64,000 nt of DNA from CAZKRL01 sp964555295 (GTDB lineage: Bacteria > Bacteroidota > Bacteroidia > Flavobacteriales_D > Sanyastnellaceae), in assembly GCA_964555295.1 (NCBI GenBank), contig CAZKRL010000012.1, positions 1 through 64,000 on the forward strand. Direction: 5' to 3'. A program made the translations under genes and the position numbers. Below are positions 8,785 to 17,338 of this stretch, one piece after another (position 1 is the first letter of the stretch; each line of letters opens with the position of its first letter). The notes under the pieces were generated by a model. It was not told the origin of the DNA, did not search any database, and worked only from the letters and a program-made list of their open reading frames with translations.

Positions 8785-10107
8785 ATGAAATTTGAGCAGG
8801 AAGTTATTGATAGTCTGAATGTCAAAATCAAAGTGCATGTAGAGCCCGCTGATTATCAGCCCAAGGTTGATGATGCAATCAAGAGGTACAGAAAAACCTT
8901 TCAGATGCCCGGCTTTCGTGTGGGACATGTACCTGCCTCCATTGTGAAGCAGCGCTACGGGAAAAGTATTCTCGCGGAAGAATTGAATCAGTTGTTACAA
9001 ACTGAAATTGACAAATACATCCGAGAGAATCAATTACCGATTTTGGGTTCGCCAATGCCTGTGGAGACAGATGAAGTGGGCAGCTTTGACCAGCCGGGTA
9101 ATTTTGTTTTTGGATACGATTTGGGATTGGCTCCTGAGATTGCTCCTGTGATTGATCAGTCGATAAAGATTGAAGCTGTTCGTGTGAAGGTGGATGACGA
9201 GATGGTTGATAATGAACTGCGCGATCGTGCCCGCCGCTACGGGAAAATGCATGAGCCGGAAGTGAGTGGCGAGAACGATATGTTGTTGGTCAAACTCATT
9301 GAGAAGACAGAGGGTGGTTCTGAAACCGATACAACGGTGAGTCTTGAATTTTTGAAGAATGCAGAAATCAAAGCGGAGTTGACCGGTAGAAAGGTGGGTG
9401 ATGAAATCTCCGTAGATCCCAGAAAACTCGCTGATGGTGAGCACGACCTTGCGAAGATGTTTAAGAAGGATGTTTCTGCGGTGAGTGAGTTGGGTGATGA
9501 TTTTACCTTGCGCATCACAGGTGTTCGGCATCTGGATCCGCATCCGGTGAATCAGGAACTGTTCGACAAATTATTTGGTGAGGGCAATGTGACCACAGAA
9601 GACGAATGCCGGGCACGGCTTCGTTCAGAAATTGAATTGCAATTCGAAGATGAAGAGCGTTCAAATCTCGAAAGGTCGGTGAGAAGTGAATTGCTCAAAA
9701 ACATCCATGTTCCGCTGCCGGATGAGTTCCTCAAACGATTCATCCTTAGCACCAATGAAAAGCCCATTACACCTGAAATCCTCGAGCATGAATATCCTGG
9801 CTATGCGGATAGCCTTCGTTGGGATTTGATTGAGACTGCGATTTTAAAATCATTCGATATCAAAATTGAGCGGGAAGATTTGGTAGGGCATTTGCGACAA
9901 ATGTGGACCAAGCAGTTTGCTGCTTACGGATTGCCACTGGAAGAAGATCGCATCGAAAAGATGGCGGCGGATACACTTTCCAAGAGTGACAGTTTCAAGA
10001 AGGTGTTCCAACTGGTGGCCTCAAGCAAGGCCATGGATGCCGTTCTTCAGCGCTGTTCCATTGATCGTAAAGAATTGAATCTTAAGGAATACTTGGAAAG
10101 GAATTAA
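8785..10107 (+). CDS. tig: trigger factor, ribosome-associated chaperone
   Basis: 440 residues, close to the usual 430-450. The N-terminal ribosome-docking domain carries the signature G-F-R-x-G-x-x-P at 43-50 (GFRVGHVP) inside the expected helix-loop-helix. A middle domain in the position of the FKBP-type PPIase (about 150-245) is strongly diverged, as in other Bacteroidota, so peptidyl-prolyl isomerase activity is doubtful. The C-terminal helical chaperone domain (about 260-435) has the usual charged helices. The protein shields nascent chains at the ribosome exit. The gene is directly downstream of tRNA-Leu(UAG) and probably shares its promoter. Start ATG 8785. Confidence 0.93.
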   Translation: MKFEQEVIDSLNVKIKVHVEPADYQPKVDDAIKRYRKTFQMPGFRVGHVPASIVKQRYGKSILAEELNQLLQTEIDKYIRENQLPILGSPMPVETDEVGSFDQPGNFVFGYDLGLAPEIAPVIDQSIKIEAVRVKVDDEMVDNELRDRARRYGKMHEPEVSGENDMLLVKLIEKTEGGSETDTTVSLEFLKNAEIKAELTGRKVGDEISVDPRKLADGEHDLAKMFKKDVSAVSELGDDFTLRITGVRHLDPHPVNQELFDKLFGEGNVTTEDECRARLRSEIELQFEDEERSNLERSVRSELLKNIHVPLPDEFLKRFILSTNEKPITPEILEHEYPGYADSLRWDLIETAILKSFDIKIEREDLVGHLRQMWTKQFAAYGLPLEEDRIEKMAADTLSKSDSFKKVFQLVASSKAMDAVLQRCSIDRKELNLKEYLERN

Positions 10108-10180
10108 GCCCAATCGCTCTGTTGCTCGTCAACAGGAACGGGGGGGTTATTGGCTTCTTATCCAGCGTGGTGATGGATCG

Positions 10181-11308
10181 TCAACTGATAAATTCAAAAA
10201 AGTTGAGTTTGCTAATTTCTTGTACTTCAATCCCGGGATAGAGGGCTTTAAATCCCGTGGGAGTTTTCAGTTTTTTTGACGCTGAGTACTTCATTTCGTA
10301 TGCGCTAATTTTTCCGTTGTGTCTTTCGATCAAATCAATTTCCTGCTTTTGATAGTTGCGCCAGAAATAGTACTCTGCACTAATTCCTTTGTAATGATTT
10401 TTTTTGATCCTTTCAGAAATTACATAACTCTCCCATAGTGCGCCCAAGTCGTTGCGCATATGGATGGGCCGGAAGTCATTGATGATGGCATTGCGGATAC
10501 CATTGTCATAGAAAAACCATTTAGAGCTCTTCGCAATTTCCTTGCGCGGGTTATTACTGAAGGCTGATACTTTATGGAGAATAAAGACTTTGGTCAGCAA
10601 ATCCAGGTAGCTTTCCACAGTTATTTTATTGAGTCCTAGTTGGTTTCCTAGCTCCGTATTGGAAACCTCTGAACCTGTTTGATAGGCAATCAATCGAAGG
10701 AGCGCCATGATTTTACCTGATTGTCGGATGCCTGAAAATGATAGGATGTCTTTGAGTAGGTATGACGTGACCAATTGCTGAAGATAAGTGGCCTTTGCTG
10801 CAGAGCCCTCCATGAGAATAACTTCGGGATAGCAGCCATAGATCAATCGATCGTCGAGGTGTTGCCTTGCTTCCATCATGCCTTGTTTCAACTCCATTTG
10901 AGCAATAGGATACATCTGATAGGTAATGGATCTGCCGGTGAGAGGTTCTCCTGATTTGTTCAATAAATCCAACGATGAAGAGCCTGTTGCGAGAATGGTT
11001 AGTTTCGGATTCGTATCGATCATCAATTTGAGCGCCTTTCCAATTTCAGGAATGGCTTGTGCTTCATCAATCACAATTAATTCGTGATTACCCGCAATAT
11101 TTTTCATGTTGGCAGTAGTGCGTCTTTGAAATGCCTCCTGAATTTCCTGGTCATCGCCGTTCATTATCAGCGGCTTGGTTTTGAGCTTATCCGATAGGGT
11201 TTGCAGCAATACAGTTTTACCTACCCTTCTGGTTCCGAAGAGAATGAGTACCTTGTTGCTTCTGAGCTTAGCTACAAGTATTTTTTCTAGTGCTCTATCG
11301 ATGGACAT
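10181..11308 (-). CDS. AAA ATPase with DUF4143 C-terminal domain
   Basis: 375 residues. Walker A is GTRRVGKT (25-32) and Walker B IVIDEAQ (78-84), within an AAA-type domain over about 1-170. The C-terminal half (about 185-375) matches the DUF4143 layout: a winged-helix-like part (GLNKITVESYLDLL), then a nuclease-like fold with YYFWRNYQKQEIDLIE and EMKYS, which has the E-x-K pattern of restriction-like folds. Such ATPases are common, often mobile or multicopy, and of unknown biological role. The upstream region holds four 32-bp repeats with a -7 box on this strand, so expression is probably controlled there. It is convergent with tig and stands alone. Confidence 0.85.
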   Translation of the reverse strand: MSIDRALEKILVAKLRSNKVLILFGTRRVGKTVLLQTLSDKLKTKPLIMNGDDQEIQEAFQRRTTANMKNIAGNHELIVIDEAQAIPEIGKALKLMIDTNPKLTILATGSSSLDLLNKSGEPLTGRSITYQMYPIAQMELKQGMMEARQHLDDRLIYGCYPEVILMEGSAAKATYLQQLVTSYLLKDILSFSGIRQSGKIMALLRLIAYQTGSEVSNTELGNQLGLNKITVESYLDLLTKVFILHKVSAFSNNPRKEIAKSSKWFFYDNGIRNAIINDFRPIHMRNDLGALWESYVISERIKKNHYKGISAEYYFWRNYQKQEIDLIERHNGKISAYEMKYSASKKLKTPTGFKALYPGIEVQEISKLNFFEFIS

Positions 11309-11330
11309 AACGATGGGTTTACGCTCCTAA

Positions 11331-11458
11331 TGACTGAATTCGTGCAAATATAGTCATTGTAATGACTGAATTAATTAAAATATGGTTATTATACTGACTG
11401 AATTCGTTTGAATTTAGTCAGTGTAATGACTGAATTAATCAAAATTTAGTCACTACGA
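11331..11458. repeat. four tandem 32-bp imperfect-palindromic repeats upstream of the ATPase
   Basis: TGACTGAATT occurs at 11331, 11363, 11395 and 11427, exactly 32 bp apart. The partner half TAGTCA (or its variant TGGTTA) lies at 11351, 11383, 11415 and 11447. Each unit is an imperfect inverted repeat (TGACT ... AGTCA). Units 1 and 3 share a CG-containing centre and units 2 and 4 share AATYAAAAT, so a 64-bp unit seems to have been duplicated. There are no unique spacers, so this is not a CRISPR. A TATATTTG box on the minus strand (11342-11349) sits inside unit 1, which suggests an operator array over the ATPase promoter. Confidence 0.8.
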
Positions 11459-11566
11459 TAATTATTAAATGAATTGACTACAGTTGGTTTACTCTGAAGA
11501 TGTAATGTGTTCAGCACCGGTCTCAGCCGTCTGCTTTGAATGATATCAGATTATGGTTTCAACTAA

Positions 11567-12835
11567 TTATTCAATAATAATCAGTGATTCTCTGTGGTTG
11601 TTGACTTGAACGATGTAATTGCCAGATTGGAGATGAGAGATATCTACTCTTCCGCACTGTCCGCTGCAAACTATTTCACCCAATAAATTGAATAGGGTGA
11701 ATGTGTCGGTGCTCGGTTTGCCAATGGTAATGATTTCATTCGCCGGATTGGGGTAAACAAGTTGACTTTGTTCGTTTTCCTGAATGCTCAATGCCGAGCG
11801 GATGTCAAACGCAATAGTGCCCGGTGATACCCCGGTTTCGAAGGTTTCAGTGATATGGTATTGATCATCGAGAATGTAAACTTTACCAAAGGAGAAGTAA
11901 TCTGTCTCGCTGGCATAAATCATTCCGCTGATCGTTTCTTTGGCAATTTCGTAGTAAGGAATTTGTGGAGCGCCGGCAGCGTCGGCTTCTACCATGGTAT
12001 TCAGATCCAACGTTTTCAGCACTGTATCCATACTGATCTGAAACATGATTTTCTCTTCATTCAATGCCGAGGTGCCACATCCACTGGTAGCATAGCTGAT
12101 GGGATGATTCTCCCACGTGTTGTCGATGGTAGAAATGCGCGAGATGCTCGCACCAGTCCAATCGAGATTGTTTACAGTAATGATTTCATCTCCAAACAAC
12201 ATCATATTATCCGGATTTTTTCCTTCGGTCCCTAAATCGATCTCATTGCCATATTGAAGCGTATTCAAATTCAATTGACCAATTTTCCCAACCTCGTTTC
12301 CAAAGTCATATGCATTATTGATCGCGATGTATGCGATGCCGTTGTGCACTACAATATTTTGAGTTGGGTATTGAGGTCCATTCGTTGTGTCGAAACTCAG
12401 GATGAGGGAAAGATCTTCCGTGTTGAACAATTGCAGATGTGAATCCAGATTGACCAAATATTCTCCACGGGTAGCAATCAGCATGTTGTTGTAGATCGCG
12501 ATGTTACGCACACCGAGGCAGTTAGCTTCCGCAACCGGCTGGTGGCTATTAAGATCGAATTTGATGATTTTCGCATCAGCTGCCACATAATAGAAACCAT
12601 CATGTATAACAAGGTCCGACGCGAAGCGGGCGCCATTGATGGTACTGACCGTCTGATAAACGTGAGTGGAAGGGTCATAGCTTCCAACTGTCACGGGAGT
12701 TTCGATGGTCGAAGTAGAGTAATCGAAATATCCTTCGTTGAGCACCAAAACTTGGTGAACATAAGATTGACTGATACAAACGGATGCAAGCATGATGAAT
12801 GCGCTTGTGATGAGGGTAGGTAGTATATGTTTCAT
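11567..12835 (-). CDS. T9SS-sorted YncE/DUF5074-like beta-propeller, putative surface B12-binding (BtuG-like) protein
   Basis: About 422 residues from the ATG at 12835 (a TTG at 12841 is an alternative start). A signal peptide (ends near CISQS) is followed by VLNEGYFDY, the opening typical of the YncE/DUF5074 propeller family, and repeated blade-like segments to about residue 340. The last ~70 residues form a T9SS sorting domain (VYPNPANE, FNLLGEIV, LQSGNYIVQV). A cobalamin riboswitch lies directly upstream on the same strand. In gut Bacteroides the surface propeller lipoprotein BtuG captures B12 for BtuB. By analogy this may be a BtuG counterpart anchored through T9SS rather than by a lipid. 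No btuB lies next to it, and B12 binding is inference. Confidence 0.72.
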   Translation of the reverse strand: MKHILPTLITSAFIMLASVCISQSYVHQVLVLNEGYFDYSTSTIETPVTVGSYDPSTHVYQTVSTINGARFASDLVIHDGFYYVAADAKIIKFDLNSHQPVAEANCLGVRNIAIYNNMLIATRGEYLVNLDSHLQLFNTEDLSLILSFDTTNGPQYPTQNIVVHNGIAYIAINNAYDFGNEVGKIGQLNLNTLQYGNEIDLGTEGKNPDNMMLFGDEIITVNNLDWTGASISRISTIDNTWENHPISYATSGCGTSALNEEKIMFQISMDTVLKTLDLNTMVEADAAGAPQIPYYEIAKETISGMIYASETDYFSFGKVYILDDQYHITETFETGVSPGTIAFDIRSALSIQENEQSQLVYPNPANEIITIGKPSTDTFTLFNLLGEIVCSGQCGRVDISHLQSGNYIVQVNNHRESLIIIE

Positions 12836-12894
12836 ATTCAAAATTTACATTTCATGACAATGAAACAGAAAGGCAGACATCGCCGCTGATGACG

Positions 12895-13087
12895 CAGACA
12901 TGAACGGCGGAGTCGGACTTTATTCTGAAGTCATTGCTCCTCCAAATCAGGCAAGTCTTCTGGCTCGCACCAACCCCGCCACCTTCCCGTTGCCAGTGGT
13001 TTTAGCGGTTTTAACAGTGCATACAGCTGCAGATACAGCTCCGGATTTTCACCGGATTCCTTTTTCATTCCGTAAAACGGAAACCTC
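12895..13087 (-). ncRNA. cobalamin (B12) riboswitch
   Basis: Read on the minus strand, the conserved elements appear in the right order. GGTTTCC and a small hairpin come first (about 13085-13066), then AAGGAATCCGGTGAAAATCCGGAGCTG (about 13062-13036). CACTGGCAACGGGAAGG is near 12998-12982. The B12 box GAGCCAGAAGACTTGCC ends at 12950. This order and sequence match the cobalamin riboswitch class common in Bacteroidota. Downstream, a CGCCG/CGGCG hairpin (about 12910-12880) could serve as expression platform before the start at 12835. It should reduce expression of the propeller gene when cobalamin is plentiful. The exact ends are approximate. Confidence 0.92.
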
Positions 13088-13129
13088 AATTGGTTGTCGC
13101 GAATATACAATGTTCAATGATGGGGTATA

Positions 13130-13807
13130 TTATTTTTTCAGATGGCTAAGGCAGAGCTCAAATAATTCCTGGTCACGAACTCCGTTTCGTGAAATGGAAT
13201 AGGGTTCGTTGCTGAAATCGAGAATTGGAAAAGATCCTGTAATTCTTCCGGACAACCCTGTGCTTACGATGATGGGTATTTCTTTTTCTTGGGCGAAGAA
13301 GTTCATCTCTGCAAGGGAGGTAATTACGGGCATTCCGCTCGTATTGGCACTGGTCACCAGAAAGGAAGGAAAGGGATGTTCGAAGTATGATTCAGTTGTA
13401 GATGGTATCTGCTTGTGCAAATTCGCAAAGAAGGTTTTCAGTGCCGAATCAGGTAACAAGGTTTGATGTGTTTGATGAGAGGTGACTTCTGAGGTGTTTT
13501 TTGTGCATCTGAATTGTGAACGAATAAAGCAATTGTTGATAGACGTGAAGAAAACTTCCGGATTTGAAATGTGAAGCTTTGAATTCGACATGAATGCCTC
13601 TTCAGATAATAGTATTGAGCCGTAGGTTTTGCCTGGCTGTCTTTGTTTTACCTTATTAAGAGCAAGTACACCACCATTTGAAAGTGGGGCAACCAGTCCA
13701 AACACACGATCGAATTCAAAGGCAATTACTGGGAGTTCAGAAGAAAGAACTTCGACGATTTGATGGATGCTTGCGCCTTCTCTCCAGTCAACCGTGATAG
13801 GTTTCAT
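13130..13807 (-). CDS. YrdC/Sua5-like domain protein
   Basis: 225 residues resembling the YrdC domain that makes threonylcarbamoyl-AMP for the tRNA t6A modification. The N-terminal LNKVKQRQPGKTYG segment (about 50-63) corresponds to the family's K-x-R ... K nucleotide/carbamoyl site. VTSANTSGMP (about 151-160) corresponds to the conserved SAN-SG motif. The sequence between is shorter and diverged from canonical TsaC/Sua5, so it may be the real enzyme of this organism or a paralogue. Its start overlaps the stop of the upstream hybrid kinase by 4 bp (ATGA), which implies translational coupling. The pairing is unexpected. Confidence 0.75.
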   Translation of the reverse strand: MKPITVDWREGASIHQIVEVLSSELPVIAFEFDRVFGLVAPLSNGGVLALNKVKQRQPGKTYGSILLSEEAFMSNSKLHISNPEVFFTSINNCFIRSQFRCTKNTSEVTSHQTHQTLLPDSALKTFFANLHKQIPSTTESYFEHPFPSFLVTSANTSGMPVITSLAEMNFFAQEKEIPIIVSTGLSGRITGSFPILDFSNEPYSISRNGVRDQELFELCLSHLKK

Positions 13808-15891
13808 CGGGAGTTATTGGCAATCACCTCGTAGCGGGCTGAAAGGTCTTGCATTTTGGATGCGGCGATTTCCCAAGTGGAATTCTCGACATTGAATTTT
13901 TCCAGTTCAAAACAGAGTGTGGCCTCTTCCTCATATTTCAAAAGTCTCATCGATCCTTTGAGTTTGTGCCCTGATAGATTGAGTTGTCTCTGGTCTTTCG
14001 ATTGCACCGCTTGCTCCATGATGAGAAGGGTTTTGGGAGTCTCGCGAAGAAAGGCATCTACAACGCCAATCGCGATTTTCTCACTTCCTGCGCAAGCTTC
14101 TAAAGCCCTTTCCTTTAAAGTCTTGGAATCTGTCATGGCAATCATATTATCATTTTTCTCAATTGATGGCGAAGATATATTTTTTTTAAGGGCAATGGTA
14201 ATTTTCGATAGGAGCTGCGATTCGGTGAAGGGTTTGGTGATGAAATCATTCATGCCTGCCGAGTAACACGCGCCGATATCTTTAATGATGGTATTGGCTG
14301 TTTGAGCGATGATGGGGACAGTGAGTTTAAGTTCATTACGAATGGTTTTCGAGGCATCAATACCATTCATTTTTGGCATTTGGATATCCATCAATATGAG
14401 GTCGAATGTATTGCTGCGGCAAACTTTTACCGCCTCTTCCCCGTCTTCAACGCATGTGGTAATGGCCTCGTTTTTTTCTAGAAGTGACTTGAGGTAGAAA
14501 AGATTGATCTCGTTGTCTTCTGCAATGAGTACCCTTTTGCCTTGTAAAGTCTTTTCTTGTTGATAGTCGGTAACAGCAGCAGGTGCCTCAGCATTCTCCA
14601 GTGGGAGCTGTACAGTGAAGGTGGTGCCATAGCCGGGCTTGCTCTTCACAGATATTTCACCTCCCATTTTCAACACGATTTCTTTGGTGATAAATAAACC
14701 TAATCCCATTCCGCCCTGCACTCTGCCGAGGGCATTGTCTGATTGAACGAACCTTGCAAAAACATCGGGACCATTTTCTGAGTCGAAGCCGATGCCGGTA
14801 TCCACCACTTCGATATTGAGCTTTTTGTCGCTGGTTTCTTGCTTATCAAGGGCAACCCGCAGCCATATCTCGCCTTCGTCGGTGAATTTATTGGCGTTGC
14901 TGATGAGATTATTGATGATTTGTGTCAATCTCATCGAGTCGCCCAGTATATATGCCGGTACCTCAGGGGATATGAAGAGTTGTATGTGATTTCTTTTTGT
15001 GGAGGCCTGAATTCTGTGAGTTTGTATAGCCGTCTCCAGGGTTTCTCTCAAATGAAGCGGAAACTTCATGAGTTTTATTTCTTCAGCCTGAATTTTAGAA
15101 ACGTCGAGTACCTGATTGATCAGACCGAGAAGAATGTTGGCCTGACTGCCAATGATCTTCATCAGCTTTTGTTGATTCTCATTGGGTGATGTTTCGTTCA
15201 ATAGTTCGGTCATGCCCAAAATACCATTCAGTGGTGTTCTCATTTCATGGCTCATTTTTGCAATGAAATTTTGTTGGGCATTGCCGGCTTCTCTCAATTG
15301 TTCTAGAGAGAGTTGAAGGTTCCTTGCGTATTCCTTCTCGGATGCGCTGAAAAGAATATTCGAGTAAATATTACCGGCAAGTCGGCAAACCAATGCCAGT
15401 ACATTTTTGTGCTCGTCATTGAAAAAGTCTTTGTCAGCACTGGCAAATCCGAAAGCACCCAATGATTTCTCGATCGTGGTAATGGGCATCCAAAGTCTTG
15501 ATCTTACCTCGAATGCTCGCTTGCCTGATCGCACATAATCGGGCACTTGCTCTGTTTGCATGTCTCGTATGTGTAAGGGCTGCTTGTTGATGAATACCCA
15601 ACCTGGGTGCCTTTCCATCGCAGTTTCTTCACTGTATCGTTTATCCTCTTCAGTGAATCCCTTATTGGCGTATAACCTCAATCGATTTTGGTCAAAATCC
15701 CAAAGAAATATAGAGCTGTAGGGAACATCGATAAAATTGTCTACAATGGTGAAAAGAGCATTTGAAATACTTTGAGCATCAGTAGCCGTTGAAAGCGCTT
15801 CTGCAACGGTGTTTAATATATGCAGTGTTTCCTGCTTGGCTGATTCCAAAGGTATTGGTGGTAAAACAAAATTAACTACTTCTATGTTCAA
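13804..15891 (-). CDS. cytoplasmic hybrid histidine kinase: GAF-HisKA-HATPase-REC-HPt
   Basis: 695 residues, no membrane segment or signal. A GAF domain covers about 20-180 and a short coiled linker follows. HisKA has phosphoacceptor His215 (MSHEMRTP), the HATPase N-box is around 327-335 and the G-box GMGLGLF at 395-401. A receiver domain spans about 452-570 with phosphoacceptor Asp502 (LILMDIQMP). A C-terminal HPt domain carries His642 (GHKLKGS). All four phosphorelay sites are thus in one soluble protein that should sense an internal signal through GAF. No response regulator with an output domain is adjacent. The start is TTG at 15891, and the 260 bp upstream (15892-16151) show nothing recognisable. 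It is coupled to the YrdC-like gene. Confidence 0.9.
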   Translation of the reverse strand: MNIEVVNFVLPPIPLESAKQETLHILNTVAEALSTATDAQSISNALFTIVDNFIDVPYSSIFLWDFDQNRLRLYANKGFTEEDKRYSEETAMERHPGWVFINKQPLHIRDMQTEQVPDYVRSGKRAFEVRSRLWMPITTIEKSLGAFGFASADKDFFNDEHKNVLALVCRLAGNIYSNILFSASEKEYARNLQLSLEQLREAGNAQQNFIAKMSHEMRTPLNGILGMTELLNETSPNENQQKLMKIIGSQANILLGLINQVLDVSKIQAEEIKLMKFPLHLRETLETAIQTHRIQASTKRNHIQLFISPEVPAYILGDSMRLTQIINNLISNANKFTDEGEIWLRVALDKQETSDKKLNIEVVDTGIGFDSENGPDVFARFVQSDNALGRVQGGMGLGLFITKEIVLKMGGEISVKSKPGYGTTFTVQLPLENAEAPAAVTDYQQEKTLQGKRVLIAEDNEINLFYLKSLLEKNEAITTCVEDGEEAVKVCRSNTFDLILMDIQMPKMNGIDASKTIRNELKLTVPIIAQTANTIIKDIGACYSAGMNDFITKPFTESQLLSKITIALKKNISSPSIEKNDNMIAMTDSKTLKERALEACAGSEKIAIGVVDAFLRETPKTLLIMEQAVQSKDQRQLNLSGHKLKGSMRLLKYEEEATLCFELEKFNVENSTWEIAASKMQDLSARYEVIANNSR

Positions 15892-16151
15892 ACATTTCGG
15901 TAATCATGTTAGACAAGTTTCGAATTGAAGGGCAAACGACGAGGATTTCTGTTGCTGCGGTCAGGTATGCAAATATTAGAAATTGGTCTAAATGGATTCT
16001 TCGTATAAATTTCATGAGAATTACAAAAAGGATATTTGCAGTTTCAGTTTTGCAGGAAATTGCATTTTGCACTTTTACAGGCAATGTATTGAGAATGGAA
16101 GTTCTTCCTCAATGTCTTCAAGTTCAAAAGCACGTTTGCCGGTTATTGAGT

Positions 16152-17336
16152 TTATGTCGCGGGATTTTTTAGGGGTGTATTGCCCAGCAGATAATGTGAA
16201 CTCAAAATCAATAAGATCAAATTCGCCAGGCCCAATAGACCACCCTCATCGAAAATGTAACTCATTTCTTTTCCAACTATATCCGGTGAGTTGAGGGTGT
16301 AAGGAATGAACGCAATAATCATAAGTCCGAGATGCAGAAAATTTCCGTGCGTGCTGATATAGGCATGACAAAGGAAAGCAATCAGCGGCCACGACCACAT
16401 GAAGTGCTCTGTGTCGGTGTGAGCGAGATTGGGAATAGCAGCAATGGCAAGGAAGAAAAAGATGTCGAATCTCTTGTCGTTTTGAAGTGAGACAGATTTT
16501 CTCCATGCTACAAGAATCAACATGGCGGCAATGCTGAGACCGAAAATGATATAGACAATGCCGGGTAATGTTATGGGTATTGCAGTGTGGAGTATGCCAT
16601 AAATGGTATTGGGACTAACATACAAAGCGATATTGTGGGCTTTCATTGCGCTCCACCATTGTTGATGCAGTTCAAGGTTTTTATCCCATCCGCAAATGAT
16701 CGCAGGCAGCATGACTGCAGTAGCTGTAACCAGCAGCGTGGTAGCAAGGGTTTTGAATTTACCGAATATCATCAATATCGGTGTAAGTATCAGGAAATGC
16801 GGCTTGAATAAAAGAACTACGGCGTATATGCTTCCTGAGGCATAAGACGCATTCCGCTTTTCGAAATAACGCATCAGGCAGCACGCGAGCAGGAGCAATA
16901 GATTCACATTTCCAAGGTGAAGCTCTCGTTCAATATGGTCGGCCAAAAAGAGGGTGGTGAAGAACGCGCTAATCAGTAACCTTTCTTCTGGCAGATCTTT
17001 TCCCAGGAGTCGCATACAAGCTATAGAAAACCAGACTACTGCAAGACCAATGATGCAATAAAATATTGCTGAGGCGATGGAGTAGGGTAGCCAGGTAAAG
17101 GGTATAAACATTGTGGCAGCGAGAGGTGAATATTTATAGAATCCACTCGAAACACCAAACGCTAATCCATAGACGGTATCGCCGTTTTTCAGAGCACTAG
17201 CGGCATCATAATACACCCGGAAATCCGCCATTTCAGCCCTGTCATGATGGTGCTGCAGAATAAAGTAGAGTGCGCATATCAAGCCCAATGCAATTCTGAA
17301 ATAGAGCATTTTCTTTACGGCGATGGATGGCTGCAT
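16152..17336 (-). CDS. GT87-family (DUF2029) integral membrane glycosyltransferase-like protein
   Basis: About 394 residues with around ten membrane segments. DFRVYYDAA (about 38-46) and YKYSPLAA (about 66-73) after the first helix match the polyprenyl-phosphate-sugar-using GT87 (DUF2029) family, GT-C fold; the Asp of the first loop is the expected catalytic residue. Such enzymes transfer mannose or related sugars at the outer face of the inner membrane. ATG 17336 lies two bases after the stop of the DUF4294 gene (TGA-AT-ATG), so the two are an operon. TTG 17342 is a less likely start. Acceptor unknown. Confidence 0.82.
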   Translation of the reverse strand: MQPSIAVKKMLYFRIALGLICALYFILQHHHDRAEMADFRVYYDAASALKNGDTVYGLAFGVSSGFYKYSPLAATMFIPFTWLPYSIASAIFYCIIGLAVVWFSIACMRLLGKDLPEERLLISAFFTTLFLADHIERELHLGNVNLLLLLACCLMRYFEKRNASYASGSIYAVVLLFKPHFLILTPILMIFGKFKTLATTLLVTATAVMLPAIICGWDKNLELHQQWWSAMKAHNIALYVSPNTIYGILHTAIPITLPGIVYIIFGLSIAAMLILVAWRKSVSLQNDKRFDIFFFLAIAAIPNLAHTDTEHFMWSWPLIAFLCHAYISTHGNFLHLGLMIIAFIPYTLNSPDIVGKEMSYIFDEGGLLGLANLILLILSSHYLLGNTPLKNPAT

Positions 17337-17338
17337 AT

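Noticed and set aside
8604..8795. 63-codon frame spanning the tRNA-Leu(UAG) gene
   Set aside because: It is laid over the tRNA and its promoter; the content is tRNA sequence read as codons.
10120..10138. CTGTTG/CAACAG hairpin after tig as terminator
   Set aside because: The six-pair stem is not followed by a T run on either strand, so it is not a convincing intrinsic terminator.
10140..10146. Run of seven G between tig and the ATPase gene
   Set aside because: Intergenic between two gene 3' ends; no frame or promoter that a length change would affect.
11331..11458. CRISPR-like array
   Set aside because: The four 32-bp units follow each other directly with no unique spacers, and no cas genes are present.
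13130..13807. YrdC-like gene as part of the cobalamin regulon
   Set aside because: It lies upstream of the riboswitch on the same strand and ends before it, so the riboswitch cannot control it.
15906..16172. 88-codon plus-strand frame in the gap before the hybrid kinase
   Set aside because: No recognisable domain, no promoter, and it runs antisense into the end of the GT87 gene.
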